Shown one piece after another: positions 8,872-17,822 of a stretch of 64,000 nucleotides of DNA (positions are counted from its first letter, which is position 1; every line of letters begins with the position of its first letter). Under the pieces are notes generated by a model. That model saw nothing but the letters and a program-made list of their open reading frames with translations. It made no database searches and had not been told where the DNA came from. Both the position numbers and the translations under genes were made by a program. The stretch is from Microbulbifer harenosus (GTDB lineage: Bacteria; Pseudomonadota; Gammaproteobacteria; Pseudomonadales; Cellvibrionaceae): contig NZ_VANI01000009.1 of the NCBI RefSeq assembly GCF_005771435.1, positions 274,703 through 338,702 of the forward strand. The letters are read 5' to 3'.

Positions 8872-10187
8872 TGTCGAAGTATCCGTTGCTGGACAAAATC
8901 AACTGGAGCATTGCCATTCCGGTGCTGCTGATCGTGCTGGCTTCGCTGCTCTCAAGCTGGCTGCTGCGGGAAAAGCCCACCATGCAGCGGGGGGAGCGGA
9001 AGGCACCACCACTGACCGTGGATGTGGCCCTCGCCGAGTACGGACAGTTCCCGCTCACGGTGCGCGCTCTGGGCAAGGTAAGCGCGCGGGAACTGGTGGA
9101 ATTGCAGCCGCAGGTCGACGGCCGCGTGGAGTGGCTCAATTATGATCTGGGACCCGGCTCTACCCTGAAAAAAGGCGAGCTGTTACTGCGTATCGAACGC
9201 GAACCCTACGAGCTTGCGCTGCAGACTGCGCGCAGTACCCTCGCCGAGCGCCGCGCAGAACTGCAACAGGAACAGGGGCAGCGCAAAGTGGCGCAGGAGG
9301 AGTTCGAGCTGTTGGGCGACTCGCTGCCAGATGCGGACCAGTCGCTGGTACTGCGTGAGCCCCAGTTGGCCGCCGCGCGCGCCCGCGTCGATGCTGCCGC
9401 AGCGCAGCTCAGGCTGGCGGAGCGCGACCTGCGCCTGACCAGTATCTCTGCCCCCTTCAATGCGCTGCTGGTTTCCCGCAGTGTCGATATCGGCGACCGC
9501 GTCGCCCCGGGCACGGTGATGTATACCCTCGCCGGTGCGGACCGTTTCCAGATCGAAGTGGAAGTGCCGGCGAGCCAGCTTCCGCAGCTCAATACGCCGC
9601 AAGCGCAGGTGCGCATCCGTGGCAGCCAGTGGCCTTCAGGCGAGTTCCGTCAGGGGCGTTTTGTGCGGGTGATTCCGGTGCTGGAAGAACAGGGGCGTCT
9701 GGCGCGGGTACTGGTAGAACTGGACGATCCGCTGGGCATTGAAAACCCGTCCCATCCGCAGCTGTTGCTGAACGACCTTGCACGGGTGGAAATTACCGGC
9801 CGCGCCAAGGGCCAGCAGGTACGTATTCCGCTGACGGCACTGCAGGACGGCAACCAGGTTTGGGTGGTGGAGAATGGCAGGATTCATATCCAGCCGGTGG
9901 AGGTTTCCCATTTCGACGGGGAATACGCGATTCTGGAAAGTGGCCTGCGCGGTGGTGAAACCCTGGTGACCACGCGCCTCACCAGTGTGACGGAAAATAT
10001 GCCCGTGCGCACCGCGGAAGAAGCGCGCAGCCGTCCGTCCGGGCAGCCGGGTTCGTCAGCGTTGCCGGAGGAGAAAGTGTCTCCACGCAGGTCTGCGCCC
10101 GAGGATCAGGGAGAGTCGAGCCCTCCGCCATTACCGGAACCCAGTGAGAAAAGCCGCAAGGCCGGCACCGACGGTGAACGCGGATGA
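8871..10187 (+). CDS. RND efflux periplasmic adaptor (membrane fusion protein)
   Basis: 438 residues. One N-terminal membrane anchor (about residues 11-30, SIAIPVLLIVLASLLSSWLL), then the barrel-sandwich lipoyl halves around a coiled-coil hairpin (residues about 105-195, very rich in Ala, Glu, Gln and Arg), beta-barrel and membrane-proximal domains. The last about 60 residues are a low-complexity Ser/Pro/Glu/Arg tail (SRPSGQPGSSALPEEK and similar) not needed for the fold. It bridges the inner-membrane pump and outer-membrane duct. The start overlaps the upstream stop (TGATG) and the end overlaps the pump start (ATGA): translational coupling. Confidence 0.92.
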   Translation: MSKYPLLDKINWSIAIPVLLIVLASLLSSWLLREKPTMQRGERKAPPLTVDVALAEYGQFPLTVRALGKVSARELVELQPQVDGRVEWLNYDLGPGSTLKKGELLLRIEREPYELALQTARSTLAERRAELQQEQGQRKVAQEEFELLGDSLPDADQSLVLREPQLAAARARVDAAAAQLRLAERDLRLTSISAPFNALLVSRSVDIGDRVAPGTVMYTLAGADRFQIEVEVPASQLPQLNTPQAQVRIRGSQWPSGEFRQGRFVRVIPVLEEQGRLARVLVELDDPLGIENPSHPQLLLNDLARVEITGRAKGQQVRIPLTALQDGNQVWVVENGRIHIQPVEVSHFDGEYAILESGLRGGETLVTTRLTSVTENMPVRTAEEARSRPSGQPGSSALPEEKVSPRRSAPEDQGESSPPPLPEPSEKSRKAGTDGERG

Positions 10188-13100
10188 GCAGCAATCACGA
10201 CATCGAAGCGTATGACGGCAAGCGCCGCCGCCCGCCGGTGGATACCCGCCACGGTGCCATCGCGTGGATGACCCGCAATCACGTCACCGCCAATCTGCTG
10301 ATGCTGGTATTCCTGATCGGCGGTCTGTTTTTCTCCTTCTCGATCAAGAAGGAGGTATTCCCGGATTTCAGCCTCGACATGGTCACCGTCAACATTTCTT
10401 ATCCGGGCGCCAGCCCGGAAGAGGTGGAGCGCGGGGTGCTGGTGCCGGCCGAGCAGGCCATTACCGGTCTTGTGGGCATTAAGGAGCTGCGCGGCAGTGC
10501 CGGGGAGGGCAGTGCGAGCCTGACGCTGGAACTGGACGAAGACGCCGACGGCAATAAAGTGTTCCAGGATGTGCAGGCGGCCATCGACCGCGTCAGCACC
10601 TTTCCTTCCGATATCGAACGGCCCCAGGTCAGCCTGGCGGAGCGCAAGCGCGATGTACTGGATATCGTGGTACACGGCAACGTGGATGAACGCACCCTCA
10701 GGGAGTTTGTCATGCAGGTGTATGACAAACTCGAAGCACATCCGGACATTACCCAGCTTGAGGCCTATGGAGTCAAGGATTACGAAGTGGCGATCGAAGT
10801 CGACCGCGACGATCTGCGCCGCTACAACCTCTCGCTGCCGGATATTGCCGCGCTGGTACGCAATGCCGCCGTCGACGTTCCCGCGGGCGGGGTGAAATCG
10901 GAAGCGGGCGAGATTCTGGTGCGGGTGACCGAGCGCAAGGACTGGGCGCGTCAGTTCGGCGAGATCGCCGTAGCCCGTACGGACGGGGGCGGCACCGTGC
11001 GCCTGCGGGACATCGCCAGCATTCGCGACGCGCTGGTGGATGAACCTCGCAATATGGTTTTCAACGGCGAGCCCGCGGCCGGTATCGATGTTTTCCGCAT
11101 TGGCGATCAGACCCCGATGAGCGTCAGTGAGGCCACCCACGAGGTGCTGGCGGATTTGCGCGAGACCCTGCCGCCGGGCATTCACGTAAGTGTGCGCGAC
11201 GACGATTCGGAAATTTTCAAGGAGCGCCTGGCGCTGCTGCTGAAAAATGGCTTCCTCGGCCTGCTGCTGGTGTTCGTGGTGCTCGGTGCGTTTCTCGAAT
11301 TGCGTCTCGCGTTCTGGGTAACCCTGGGCATTCCCACCAGCTTTCTCGGTGCACTGCTGTTCCTGCCGGCGATGGATATTTCCATCAACATGGTGAGCAT
11401 GTTCGCGTTCATCATTGCGCTCGGCATCGTGGTGGATGACGCGATCATCGCCGGGGAAAACATTCACGAATGGCGCCAGCGCGGCTACAGCAATTTCGAG
11501 GCCGCGGTGGCCGGTGCGCGCCAGGTGGCGGTACCGCTGACGTTTGCGATTCTCACCAATATCGTCGCGTTTATCCCGCTGATGGAGCTACCCGGCTTTA
11601 TGGGCAAGATATTCGGGGTGATTCCCTATGTGGTGGGTGCGGTGTTCGTCATCTCTTGGGTGGAGGCGCTGTTCATCCTGCCCGCGCACCTCGCGCACTC
11701 CAAACGCGGCTACAAGAGCCGCGCCGCGCGCCGCTTTGCCGCGCGCCAGAAAATGATCGCCCGCAGCCTGGACCGCTTTGTCGAAAAGCGCTTCAAGCCC
11801 GCACTGGACCTGTGTGTGCGCCACCGCTATATCACCATTGCGATTTCTGTGGCGATCCTGATCGTCATGACCGGCTATGCCGCCAGCGGCCGCATGGGTT
11901 TTACCCTGATGCCGAAAGTGGAACGGGATTCCGGGCGCGTGGAAGTTACTTTCCCGCCGGGCACCGCGGAAGCGCAGTTGGATCGCGCGCGCAAGCAGAT
12001 CATGAGTGCGGCGGATGAGATTCTTGAGGAAACTGGTCGCGAGGGCATTTTCATCGGTATGCGCGGACTGATCCGCGATGACTCGGTTCAAGTAGACGTT
12101 TACCTAACCCCCGGCGATCAGCGCGAGATCACCACCGGCGAATTTGTCAGCCGCTGGCGCCGAGCCGTGGGCCCGGTTCCCGGCGCACTGAGCTCCAGCT
12201 TTGCCAGCGACCGCGGCGGCCCCGGCGCGGGGCCGGCACTAACTGTGGAGTTGCGCCACACCGATACGGATCTGCTCGAACAGGCGGCACAGCAACTGGC
12301 GGAGGCTCTGAAAGGCTTTCCCGCCGTGGGCGATATCGACGCGGGCGTTTCCCAGGGCAAGCGCCAGCTCGACCTCACCCTCACCGATACCGCAAAAAGC
12401 CTCGGCCTCGCCGCCGAAGACATCGGCCGCCAGCTGCGCGCGTCGCTTTACGGTGCGGAAGCTTTCCGCCAGCAGCGCGGGCGCGATCAGGTGAAGGTGA
12501 TGGTGCGGCTGCCGGAGCAGGAGCGGGTAACCCTTGATGATGTAAACAACATCATGATCCGCGCGGACAACGGTCTCTGGTTGCCGCTGCCAGATCTGGT
12601 AGAAATCGAGCAGGGTCGCGCCTACGCGGCCATCAATCGCCGCGAGGGGCGGCGGGTGATGACGGTGACGGCAAATGTGGAGCCGGCGGATCAGGCGGCG
12701 TTGGTGATCAATGAGTTGAACCAGAGTGTGATGCCGCAGCTGCGCGCGCAGTATCCGGGCCTTTCTCTTTCCTATGAGGGGCGTCAGGCGGAGGAGCGGG
12801 AGGGGCTTTCCTCTCTCGGTGTTACCTTCTCGCTGACGTTGGCGGTGTTGTATTTTCTGTTGGCGATTCCTCTGAAGAGTTACATTCAGCCGCTGACGGT
12901 GATGGTGGCGATTCCGTTTGGTGTGATCGGGGCGTTGCTGGGGCACCTGGTGATGGGCTACGGGCTCAGTATGGTGAGTATGTTGGGGATGGTGGCACTG
13001 GCGGGGGTGGTGATCAACGATACGCTGGTGATGATTGAGTACGGGAACCGTTTGCGGGAGCAGGGTATGCCGATCACCGATGCCATCAAGGCGGCCGCTG

Positions 13101-13348
13101 CACGACGTTTCCGTCCGATCATTCTCACTACGGTGACGACCTTCTGTGGTCTGATGCCGATGATTTTCGAAACCTCGGTGCAGGCGAAATTCATGATTCC
13201 AATGGCGATTTCTCTTGGCTATGGAATCCTCGCTGCCACTACGATTTCTCTACTGTTAGTCCCTTGTCTGTATCTGATGTTTTCTCGGGATATTCCGGCG
13301 CTGTTTGGAATGATGAGAGGACGAACTCTGAATCGCCCAGCTTCCTGA
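10184..13348 (+). CDS. RND-family efflux permease (AcrB/MdtB-like)
   Basis: 1054-residue proton-driven inner-membrane pump. Twelve membrane segments, one at the N-terminus (LLMLVFLIGGLFFSFSIKKE) and the rest in two blocks at about residues 355-560 and 880-1040, with two large periplasmic loops. The proton-relay region is seen as FAFIIALGIVVDDAIIAGENI near residue 410 and the repeat copy MVSMLGMVALAGVVINDTLVMIEYGN near 930. The N-terminal stretch ISYPGASPEEVERGVLVPAEQAI is typical of the heavier RND group close to multidrug or unassigned pumps, not metal pumps. Drug specificity cannot be read from sequence. Last gene of the operon; downstream are hairpin repeats B and C. Confidence 0.93.
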   Translation: MSSNHDIEAYDGKRRRPPVDTRHGAIAWMTRNHVTANLLMLVFLIGGLFFSFSIKKEVFPDFSLDMVTVNISYPGASPEEVERGVLVPAEQAITGLVGIKELRGSAGEGSASLTLELDEDADGNKVFQDVQAAIDRVSTFPSDIERPQVSLAERKRDVLDIVVHGNVDERTLREFVMQVYDKLEAHPDITQLEAYGVKDYEVAIEVDRDDLRRYNLSLPDIAALVRNAAVDVPAGGVKSEAGEILVRVTERKDWARQFGEIAVARTDGGGTVRLRDIASIRDALVDEPRNMVFNGEPAAGIDVFRIGDQTPMSVSEATHEVLADLRETLPPGIHVSVRDDDSEIFKERLALLLKNGFLGLLLVFVVLGAFLELRLAFWVTLGIPTSFLGALLFLPAMDISINMVSMFAFIIALGIVVDDAIIAGENIHEWRQRGYSNFEAAVAGARQVAVPLTFAILTNIVAFIPLMELPGFMGKIFGVIPYVVGAVFVISWVEALFILPAHLAHSKRGYKSRAARRFAARQKMIARSLDRFVEKRFKPALDLCVRHRYITIAISVAILIVMTGYAASGRMGFTLMPKVERDSGRVEVTFPPGTAEAQLDRARKQIMSAADEILEETGREGIFIGMRGLIRDDSVQVDVYLTPGDQREITTGEFVSRWRRAVGPVPGALSSSFASDRGGPGAGPALTVELRHTDTDLLEQAAQQLAEALKGFPAVGDIDAGVSQGKRQLDLTLTDTAKSLGLAAEDIGRQLRASLYGAEAFRQQRGRDQVKVMVRLPEQERVTLDDVNNIMIRADNGLWLPLPDLVEIEQGRAYAAINRREGRRVMTVTANVEPADQAALVINELNQSVMPQLRAQYPGLSLSYEGRQAEEREGLSSLGVTFSLTLAVLYFLLAIPLKSYIQPLTVMVAIPFGVIGALLGHLVMGYGLSMVSMLGMVALAGVVINDTLVMIEYGNRLREQGMPITDAIKAAAARRFRPIILTTVTTFCGLMPMIFETSVQAKFMIPMAISLGYGILAATTISLLLVPCLYLMFSRDIPALFGMMRGRTLNRPAS

Positions 13349-13399
13349 TTTTCACTCCGCGTCGTTTGTGCTTTGGGCTGGCGTGGTGGCGGCAAAGCA

Positions 13400-13493
13400 C
13401 TGGGTAACCCTTTTTGAAACCGCCATGAATACATCCCTGTAGGCTGCGTCGGAAACATCCCTGTTTCCGACGCTTTCAAAAAGGGTTACCCAG
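13400..13493 (+). repeat. Long intergenic hairpin, family 1, copy B
   Basis: 94-bp element downstream of the RND pump. Perfect 20-base arms (13400-13419 and 13474-13493, beginning CTGGGTAACC) enclose the family core with ATACATCCCTGTAGGCT and a nested 11-bp stem GCGTCGGAAAC/GTTTCCGACGC. It shares the core with copies C and D, but its arms differ from theirs. Confidence 0.88.
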
Positions 13494-13575
13494 CACTTTC
13501 CCTTCAATTCATTTTTATGCACTTCGTTAGCAATGGCGCTTACGGAGTGATGAAATTGGAATCGAAGGTGGAGCG

Positions 13576-13669
13576 CTGGGTGGCTGCTTTCAGGACTGTC
13601 GCAAACAGGGACGTTTGCGACAGAGCGTACAGGGATGTATTCACAGCGGTCCTGAAAGCAGCCACCCAG
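13576..13669 (-). repeat. Long intergenic hairpin, family 1, copy C
   Basis: 94 bp, exactly the length of copy B and in inverted orientation to it. Perfect 20-base arms 13576-13595 and 13650-13669 (CTGGGTGGCT...). The core reads, on the minus strand, GAATACATCCCTGTACGCT followed by a nested stem CTGTCGCAAAC/GTTTGCGACAG. It sits between the convergent pump and antiporter genes, where it may also act as a transcription or supercoil barrier. Confidence 0.88.
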
Positions 13670-13739
13670 TGATCCGCCGCCACAGGGCCTGCATCAACAC
13701 TCCAAAGAGGGGCTGCGGAGCGGCACTCCCAAAAATGCC

Positions 13740-14909
13740 TTAATCCCGCCGCAAATGGTCCTTGATCGCAATGGGATTGGGAAAATTCAAAACCACGATA
13801 TAAGAAGAGACCAGGAAGGTAAGAATCGCCGTCGCCTGGATCAGGTGCGACGCAGCGCTGCCAATCAACTGTTGGCTCATGGCCAGATACGCAATCAATA
13901 GCGAAAACTCACTGATCTGTCCGAGGCGGAAGCCGATATCCCACGCGAGTATGGTTCTCTCGCTCTGTTGCCCGAGCAAATAGCGGAATACAACCGGTTT
14001 GATGGTGAGTACTGCGACGGCAGCCACCAGCGCCGGCAGGGCAATTTCCGGGACCATGTCGAGATGGAATTGGGCGCCGAGGCTGAAGAAGAAGAGGATC
14101 AGGAAGAAGTCCCGTAACGGCTTCAGGCTGAGCGCGATGTATTGCGAAATAGGGCTGGTGGCGAGGGTGATGCCGGCGATGAAGGCGCCGATTTCCCGCG
14201 ACAGGCCCACCACTTCGGCGAGTTCGGCGAGGCCCATGCACCAGCCGAGGGCGAGCAGGAAGACGTATTCGTGAAAGCGGTCGAATTTTGCCAGCAGTGG
14301 CTGCAATACATATCGAACAGCGCCCCACGCGAGGGCGATGAGCAGGGGCAGGGCAGCGAAGGAGATGCCGAGGCGGGGGAAGTCGACGGTGCCGGTGCTG
14401 CCGCTCAGCAGGATCATGAGGCAGGCGATGGCGACGAAGTCCTGGAACAGCAATAGGCCGACCATCATTTCACCGAGGTGTTTGTGGTGCAGTACGGTGG
14501 TGGGCAGGAGTTTGATGCCGATGATGGTGCTGGAGAACATCATGGCCATGCCGATGACCCAGGATTCGGTGTTGGTGAAGCCGAAGAGTTTGCCGATGGC
14601 GTAGCCTAGGCCGAGGAATATCAAACAGCTGATGATGCCGACGAAGGTGGCTTTGCGCAGGACGGAGATGAGCGCTTTGGGCTGCATGTCGAGGCCGAGC
14701 AGGAACAGCAGGAAGACGATGCCGATGCTGGACATTTCGGCCATGAGTGCGACGTTGTCGATGATGCCGAGGACGGAGGGGCCGAGCAGGACGCCGAGGG
14801 CGATGTAGGCGACTAATAAGGGTTGCCGTCCCCAAAGGGCGAGTGAGGCGACGATGGCGGCGCCGCTGAAGATCAGGAAAAACGACTGGAACAGGGAGGT
14901 CTCGGGCAC
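13740..14909 (-). CDS. Monovalent cation:proton antiporter, CPA2 family (KefB-type membrane domain)
   Basis: 389 residues, about twelve membrane segments, covering only the Na+/H+ exchanger-like membrane domain. There is no C-terminal TrkA-N nucleotide-binding domain, so it is shorter than KefB/KefC (about 600 residues). Recognisable blocks are VAYIALGVLLGPSVLGII, FLLFLLGLDMQPKAL and GLLLFQDFVAIACLMILL, the last carrying the Asp of the ion-translocation site, plus GLSREIGAFIAGITLA. Likely exchanges K+ or Na+ for protons at the inner membrane. The start at 14909 gives MPETSLFQSFFLIFSGAA. Convergent with the RND pump operon. Confidence 0.9.
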   Translation of the reverse strand: MPETSLFQSFFLIFSGAAIVASLALWGRQPLLVAYIALGVLLGPSVLGIIDNVALMAEMSSIGIVFLLFLLGLDMQPKALISVLRKATFVGIISCLIFLGLGYAIGKLFGFTNTESWVIGMAMMFSSTIIGIKLLPTTVLHHKHLGEMMVGLLLFQDFVAIACLMILLSGSTGTVDFPRLGISFAALPLLIALAWGAVRYVLQPLLAKFDRFHEYVFLLALGWCMGLAELAEVVGLSREIGAFIAGITLATSPISQYIALSLKPLRDFFLILFFFSLGAQFHLDMVPEIALPALVAAVAVLTIKPVVFRYLLGQQSERTILAWDIGFRLGQISEFSLLIAYLAMSQQLIGSAASHLIQATAILTFLVSSYIVVLNFPNPIAIKDHLRRD

Positions 14910-15022
14910 TGCGCGTCCTTGTAGCAGACTGGAGAATTACGTTGTTCGAGCATTATGGTTGTGGATTGGCAGGCTTTTCAATGGGCTCTGCGAGTTTCGG
15001 TGCTCTGGCTTGCCACTGTGGC

Positions 15023-15147
15023 GGTCAAGCGTCAGGTACCCATTTTCAGAACCGAGCTAGGCGCCCCCCTTCAATACATCCATGTAAGCTGCGTCGCAAA
15101 CGTCCCTGTTTGCGACGCTTCTGAAAATGGGTACCTGACGCTTGACC
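15023..15147 (+). repeat. Long intergenic hairpin, family 1, copy D
   Basis: 125-bp element between the antiporter and aminotransferase genes. Outer arms are a perfect 29-bp inverted repeat (15023-15051 with 15119-15147). Inside are GCTAGGCGCCCCC (shared with copy A), ATACATCCATGTAAGCT (shared with B and C), and a nested perfect stem GCGTCGCAAAC/GTTTGCGACGC. No open reading frame. Confidence 0.9.
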
Positions 15148-15188
15148 TTCATTTTTGAGTTACGCACTCCGTAAGTATTGGGTACAAA

Positions 15189-16841
15189 TCAAAGTTTGAA
15201 CCAGCGCAAACTCTCACCTTTTTCAGACAGGACCGGCTGTTCGCATTTTTCTCCCGGCGGATTTTCCAGAATCGGACGCGCCTGCCGGATAAATTCGCTC
15301 AGGGGTGTGTCGAGCTTTTCCGGAGCTGAAATATTTGTGTCAAAACACAGCGCAAGCGGATCGTCTGCTTTCAATCCCTGATAGCGCCATACACCGTGGC
15401 TGGTGTCGTACTGGTAGTAGGGCAGCATGCGGTGGCCGTGTTCGGCGATGAGTTCAATGGCGTCGATCAGATAGTCGACGGTCTCTTCATCGAGGAAGTA
15501 GTTGAAGTTGAGGCGTACCCAGCCCGGCTTGAGGATGCTTTCGCCTTCGCTGACAAGTTGTTCGATGGCGGTGCTCTGTTCGTCGGTGAGGTGCAGCAGG
15601 TGGTGGCCGTAGGGGCCGGCGCAGGAGCAGCCGCCGCGGACTTGGATGCCGAAGAGGTCGTTGAGCAGGGCGACGACGAAGCCGTGGTGCAGGGGTTTGC
15701 CGTCGTGCAGCAGGTGCAGGGAGACGATGCTGACGCGTTCGGCGCTAGTGCCGCCGAGGATCTGGATGTTTTCGTTGGTGCTCCAGCGGGTGAAGGCGCG
15801 GGCGAGCCAGTGGGCTTCGCGGGTTTCGATAACATCGGCACCTACCTGGTCTTTGAGGGCAAATGCCATGCCGGCGCGCACGGATTCGACGATGGCGGGG
15901 GTGCCGGCTTCTTCGCGGCGTTCGCCGGCGGGCAGGTAGGTGTGGCGCCCGGGGCTTACCCAGGAGACGGTGCCGCCGCCGGTGACGGCGGGTTGGTTCT
16001 GGGGCAGCAGGGAGCGGCGTACGATGAGCAGGCCGGGAGTGCCGGGGCCGCCGACGAACTTGTGCGGGGATATGAACAGGGCATCTTTGCTGCTGAGTTC
16101 ATCTTCGCCCCGCACATCAATCCTGACGTAGGGCGCGGCGGCGGCGTAGTCCCAGAAAGACAGGGCGCCGTTTTTGTGCAGCAGGCGGGTGACGGCGTTG
16201 ACGTCGGTGCGGATGCCGGTGACGTTGGAGGCTGCGGAGAAGCTGCCGATTTTCAGTGGGCGCGCGGCGTACTGGTCGAGGGCATTCTGCAGTGCTTCGA
16301 GGTCGATTCCGCCGGCGGCATTCAGCGGGATAGTGACGACGTCGGCTATGGACTCCCGCCAGGGCAGGTCGTTGGAATGGTGCTCGTAAGGGCCGATGAA
16401 AACCACTGGGCGTTTGTCGTCGGGGATCTGTGCGGTGCTGCCGCCGAACCGACGGTAACAGTCTGTGCGCAGGCCGAGGGAGTCCACGAGACGGTTGACT
16501 GCGGCGGTGGCGCCGGCGCCGCAGAATATGATCGCGTGATCGTCGCCGGCATTGACGGACTTTCGGATCGCCGCGCGCGCCTGTTCGCGAAAGGCGGTGG
16601 TCTGGCGGCCGGTGGCGGAGGTTTCGGTGTGGGTGTTGGCGTACCAGGGCAACACGCGGTTGCGGATGGCGTCTTCAATAAAACGGAGCGCACGGCCTGA
16701 AGCGGTGTAGTCGGCGTAAATCAGCGGGCGCTGGCCGAATGGTGTCTGCATCGGCATGCGTTCGCCAATCACATTGTCGCGGATGCGCTGGAGCAGGGAT
16801 TCGGTTTTGGTACCGGCTTCTGATGAACCGTTTACGGACAT
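15189..16841 (-). CDS. Class-V aminotransferase (cysteine-desulfurase-like)
   Basis: 550-residue PLP enzyme of fold type I, longer than the usual 400-residue SufS/CsdA. The cofactor lysine is in SPHKFVGGPGTPGLLIV, and a cysteine-bearing loop RGGCSCAGPYGHHLL aligns with the desulfurase active-site region. IFCGAGATAAVNRLVDSLGL and VFIGPYEHHSNDLPWRES are typical of a subgroup annotated as cysteine desulfurase/selenocysteine lyase-like without proven substrate. It follows the Lrp-type regulator on the same strand after 66 bases that hold a hairpin, so it is probably that regulator's target. A role in amino-acid degradation is as likely as sulfur mobilisation. Confidence 0.82.
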   Translation of the reverse strand: MSVNGSSEAGTKTESLLQRIRDNVIGERMPMQTPFGQRPLIYADYTASGRALRFIEDAIRNRVLPWYANTHTETSATGRQTTAFREQARAAIRKSVNAGDDHAIIFCGAGATAAVNRLVDSLGLRTDCYRRFGGSTAQIPDDKRPVVFIGPYEHHSNDLPWRESIADVVTIPLNAAGGIDLEALQNALDQYAARPLKIGSFSAASNVTGIRTDVNAVTRLLHKNGALSFWDYAAAAPYVRIDVRGEDELSSKDALFISPHKFVGGPGTPGLLIVRRSLLPQNQPAVTGGGTVSWVSPGRHTYLPAGERREEAGTPAIVESVRAGMAFALKDQVGADVIETREAHWLARAFTRWSTNENIQILGGTSAERVSIVSLHLLHDGKPLHHGFVVALLNDLFGIQVRGGCSCAGPYGHHLLHLTDEQSTAIEQLVSEGESILKPGWVRLNFNYFLDEETVDYLIDAIELIAEHGHRMLPYYQYDTSHGVWRYQGLKADDPLALCFDTNISAPEKLDTPLSEFIRQARPILENPPGEKCEQPVLSEKGESLRWFKL

Positions 16842-16860
16842 GACAACCTCAAATGACTGC

Positions 16861-16885
16861 GCCCGCAGGGATCACCTGCGGGCAG
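16861..16885 (-). terminator. Hairpin in lrp-aminotransferase spacer
   Basis: A 9-bp GC-rich stem (GCCCGCAGG/CCTGCGGGC) in the 66-base spacer, without a following T-run. It may attenuate read-through or stabilise mRNA; weak evidence for true termination. Confidence 0.35.
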
Positions 16886-16907
16886 ATTAATCAGTATTTG
16901 AGCTGGA

Positions 16908-17378
16908 CTAGTCGCCCGGCGGTATGGGCAGTTCGGTGGAGCTTTTGATCTGCTCCATGGCGAAATTGGACGCTACATCGGAAATTCCGGTGTGTGCGAT
17001 CAGCTTTTTGTAGAAGCGGTCGTAAGCGGCTACGTCGCTGACCACGACGCGGAGTATGTAATCGTAGTCACCCGCCATGCGGTAACAGTCCACCACTTCC
17101 GGTAAGTCGGCCATGGCGCTGGAAAAGGAATCTGCCCATTCCGCGCTGTGCTGGTTGGTCTTTACCTGGGCAAACACCGAAACCGGCAGGCCGAGCACTT
17201 CAGCATCCAGCAGTGCCACTTTGCGGCGGATGATGCCGCTCTTCTCCAATTTCTGTATCCGGCGCCAGCAGGGGGTCTTGGTAAGGCCCACGCGCTCGGC
17301 CAGCTCTTCGATGGAGAGACTAACATCAGATTGCAGGATGGCAAGAAGTTGTCGATCAATCGCGTCGAGTGAGGACAT
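16908..17378 (-). CDS. Lrp/AsnC-family transcriptional regulator
   Basis: 156 residues. An N-terminal winged helix-turn-helix (LDAIDRQLLAILQSDVSLSIE, LAERVGLTKTPCWRRIQKLE) is followed by a RAM/ACT-like effector domain (VDCYRMAGDYDYILRVVVSD). Such proteins sense amino acids and regulate neighbouring genes; the adjacent aminotransferase is the likely target. An ATG four codons upstream (17390) is in frame, but it directly touches the only GGGAG ribosome-site-like sequence, so the ATG at 17378 is preferred. The effector amino acid cannot be predicted. Confidence 0.92.
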   Translation of the reverse strand: MSSLDAIDRQLLAILQSDVSLSIEELAERVGLTKTPCWRRIQKLEKSGIIRRKVALLDAEVLGLPVSVFAQVKTNQHSAEWADSFSSAMADLPEVVDCYRMAGDYDYILRVVVSDVAAYDRFYKKLIAHTGISDVASNFAMEQIKSSTELPIPPGD

Positions 17379-17598
17379 AGTGCTACACATCTCCCGAAAA
17401 CGCGGGGATCCGTTCCATAAAGTGGCTCCATTTCACCATCCTTAGCAACAAAATACCCCACTAATTTTGGTGGGCGCAGCGAGATCCGACTTTGGTGAGC
17501 CTCGGAAGAATCCTTTGCTGTGCCCCGTATCATGCCGGTAACGATAATCTCTGATCTGACGGATCAGTAGTGGAATTTTCTCCATATATTTATCGCAT

Positions 17599-17624
17599 CA
17601 AAAAAGCCGGGCAATGCCCGGCCA
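17599..17624 (-). terminator. Rho-independent terminator after phhA
   Basis: On the minus strand a GCCGGGCATTGCCCGGC hairpin (17606-17622) is followed by a run of six T. It lies beyond the repeat at 17677-17822, so the phhA transcript probably runs through that repeat before ending here. Confidence 0.8.
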
Positions 17625-17676
17625 AACAACAGGGGGATGTTGGAAAATTGTGCCTTGGAAAAGGTAAAGGGTTTCT

Positions 17677-17822
17677 GAAAAACGTAGCGAGCGGGCGACT
17701 GGTGGTGGCCGCCGGAGCGGAGGCAGCGGAGTGTATAGGTCATACATGAGCATGCCGACCGGGCTGGCGCACCAGCACCGCCGGACGCCGCCAGACGCCT
17801 GCGCAGTAGTTTTTCTGAAGCC
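17677..17822 (-). repeat. Dispersed intergenic repeat, family 2, long copy
   Basis: About 146 bp directly after the phhA stop codon. Read on the minus strand it starts TTCAGAAAAACTACTGCGC, contains GGCGTCTGGCGGCGTCC and GTGCTGGTGCGCCAGC, and ends GCTCGCTACGTTTTTCAGAA. The ends form an imperfect inverted repeat. A shorter copy missing the middle is at 25067-25147 on the plus strand. Part of the 3' untranslated region of phhA. Confidence 0.7.

Noticed and set aside
10106..11467. 453-codon frame antisense to the RND adaptor and pump
   Set aside because: Composition typical of a reverse-strand shadow, no ribosome site, and it overlaps two certain genes.
15396..16700. 434-codon frame antisense to the class-V aminotransferase
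   Set aside because: Gly/Ala/Val-rich shadow of a clear PLP enzyme gene.
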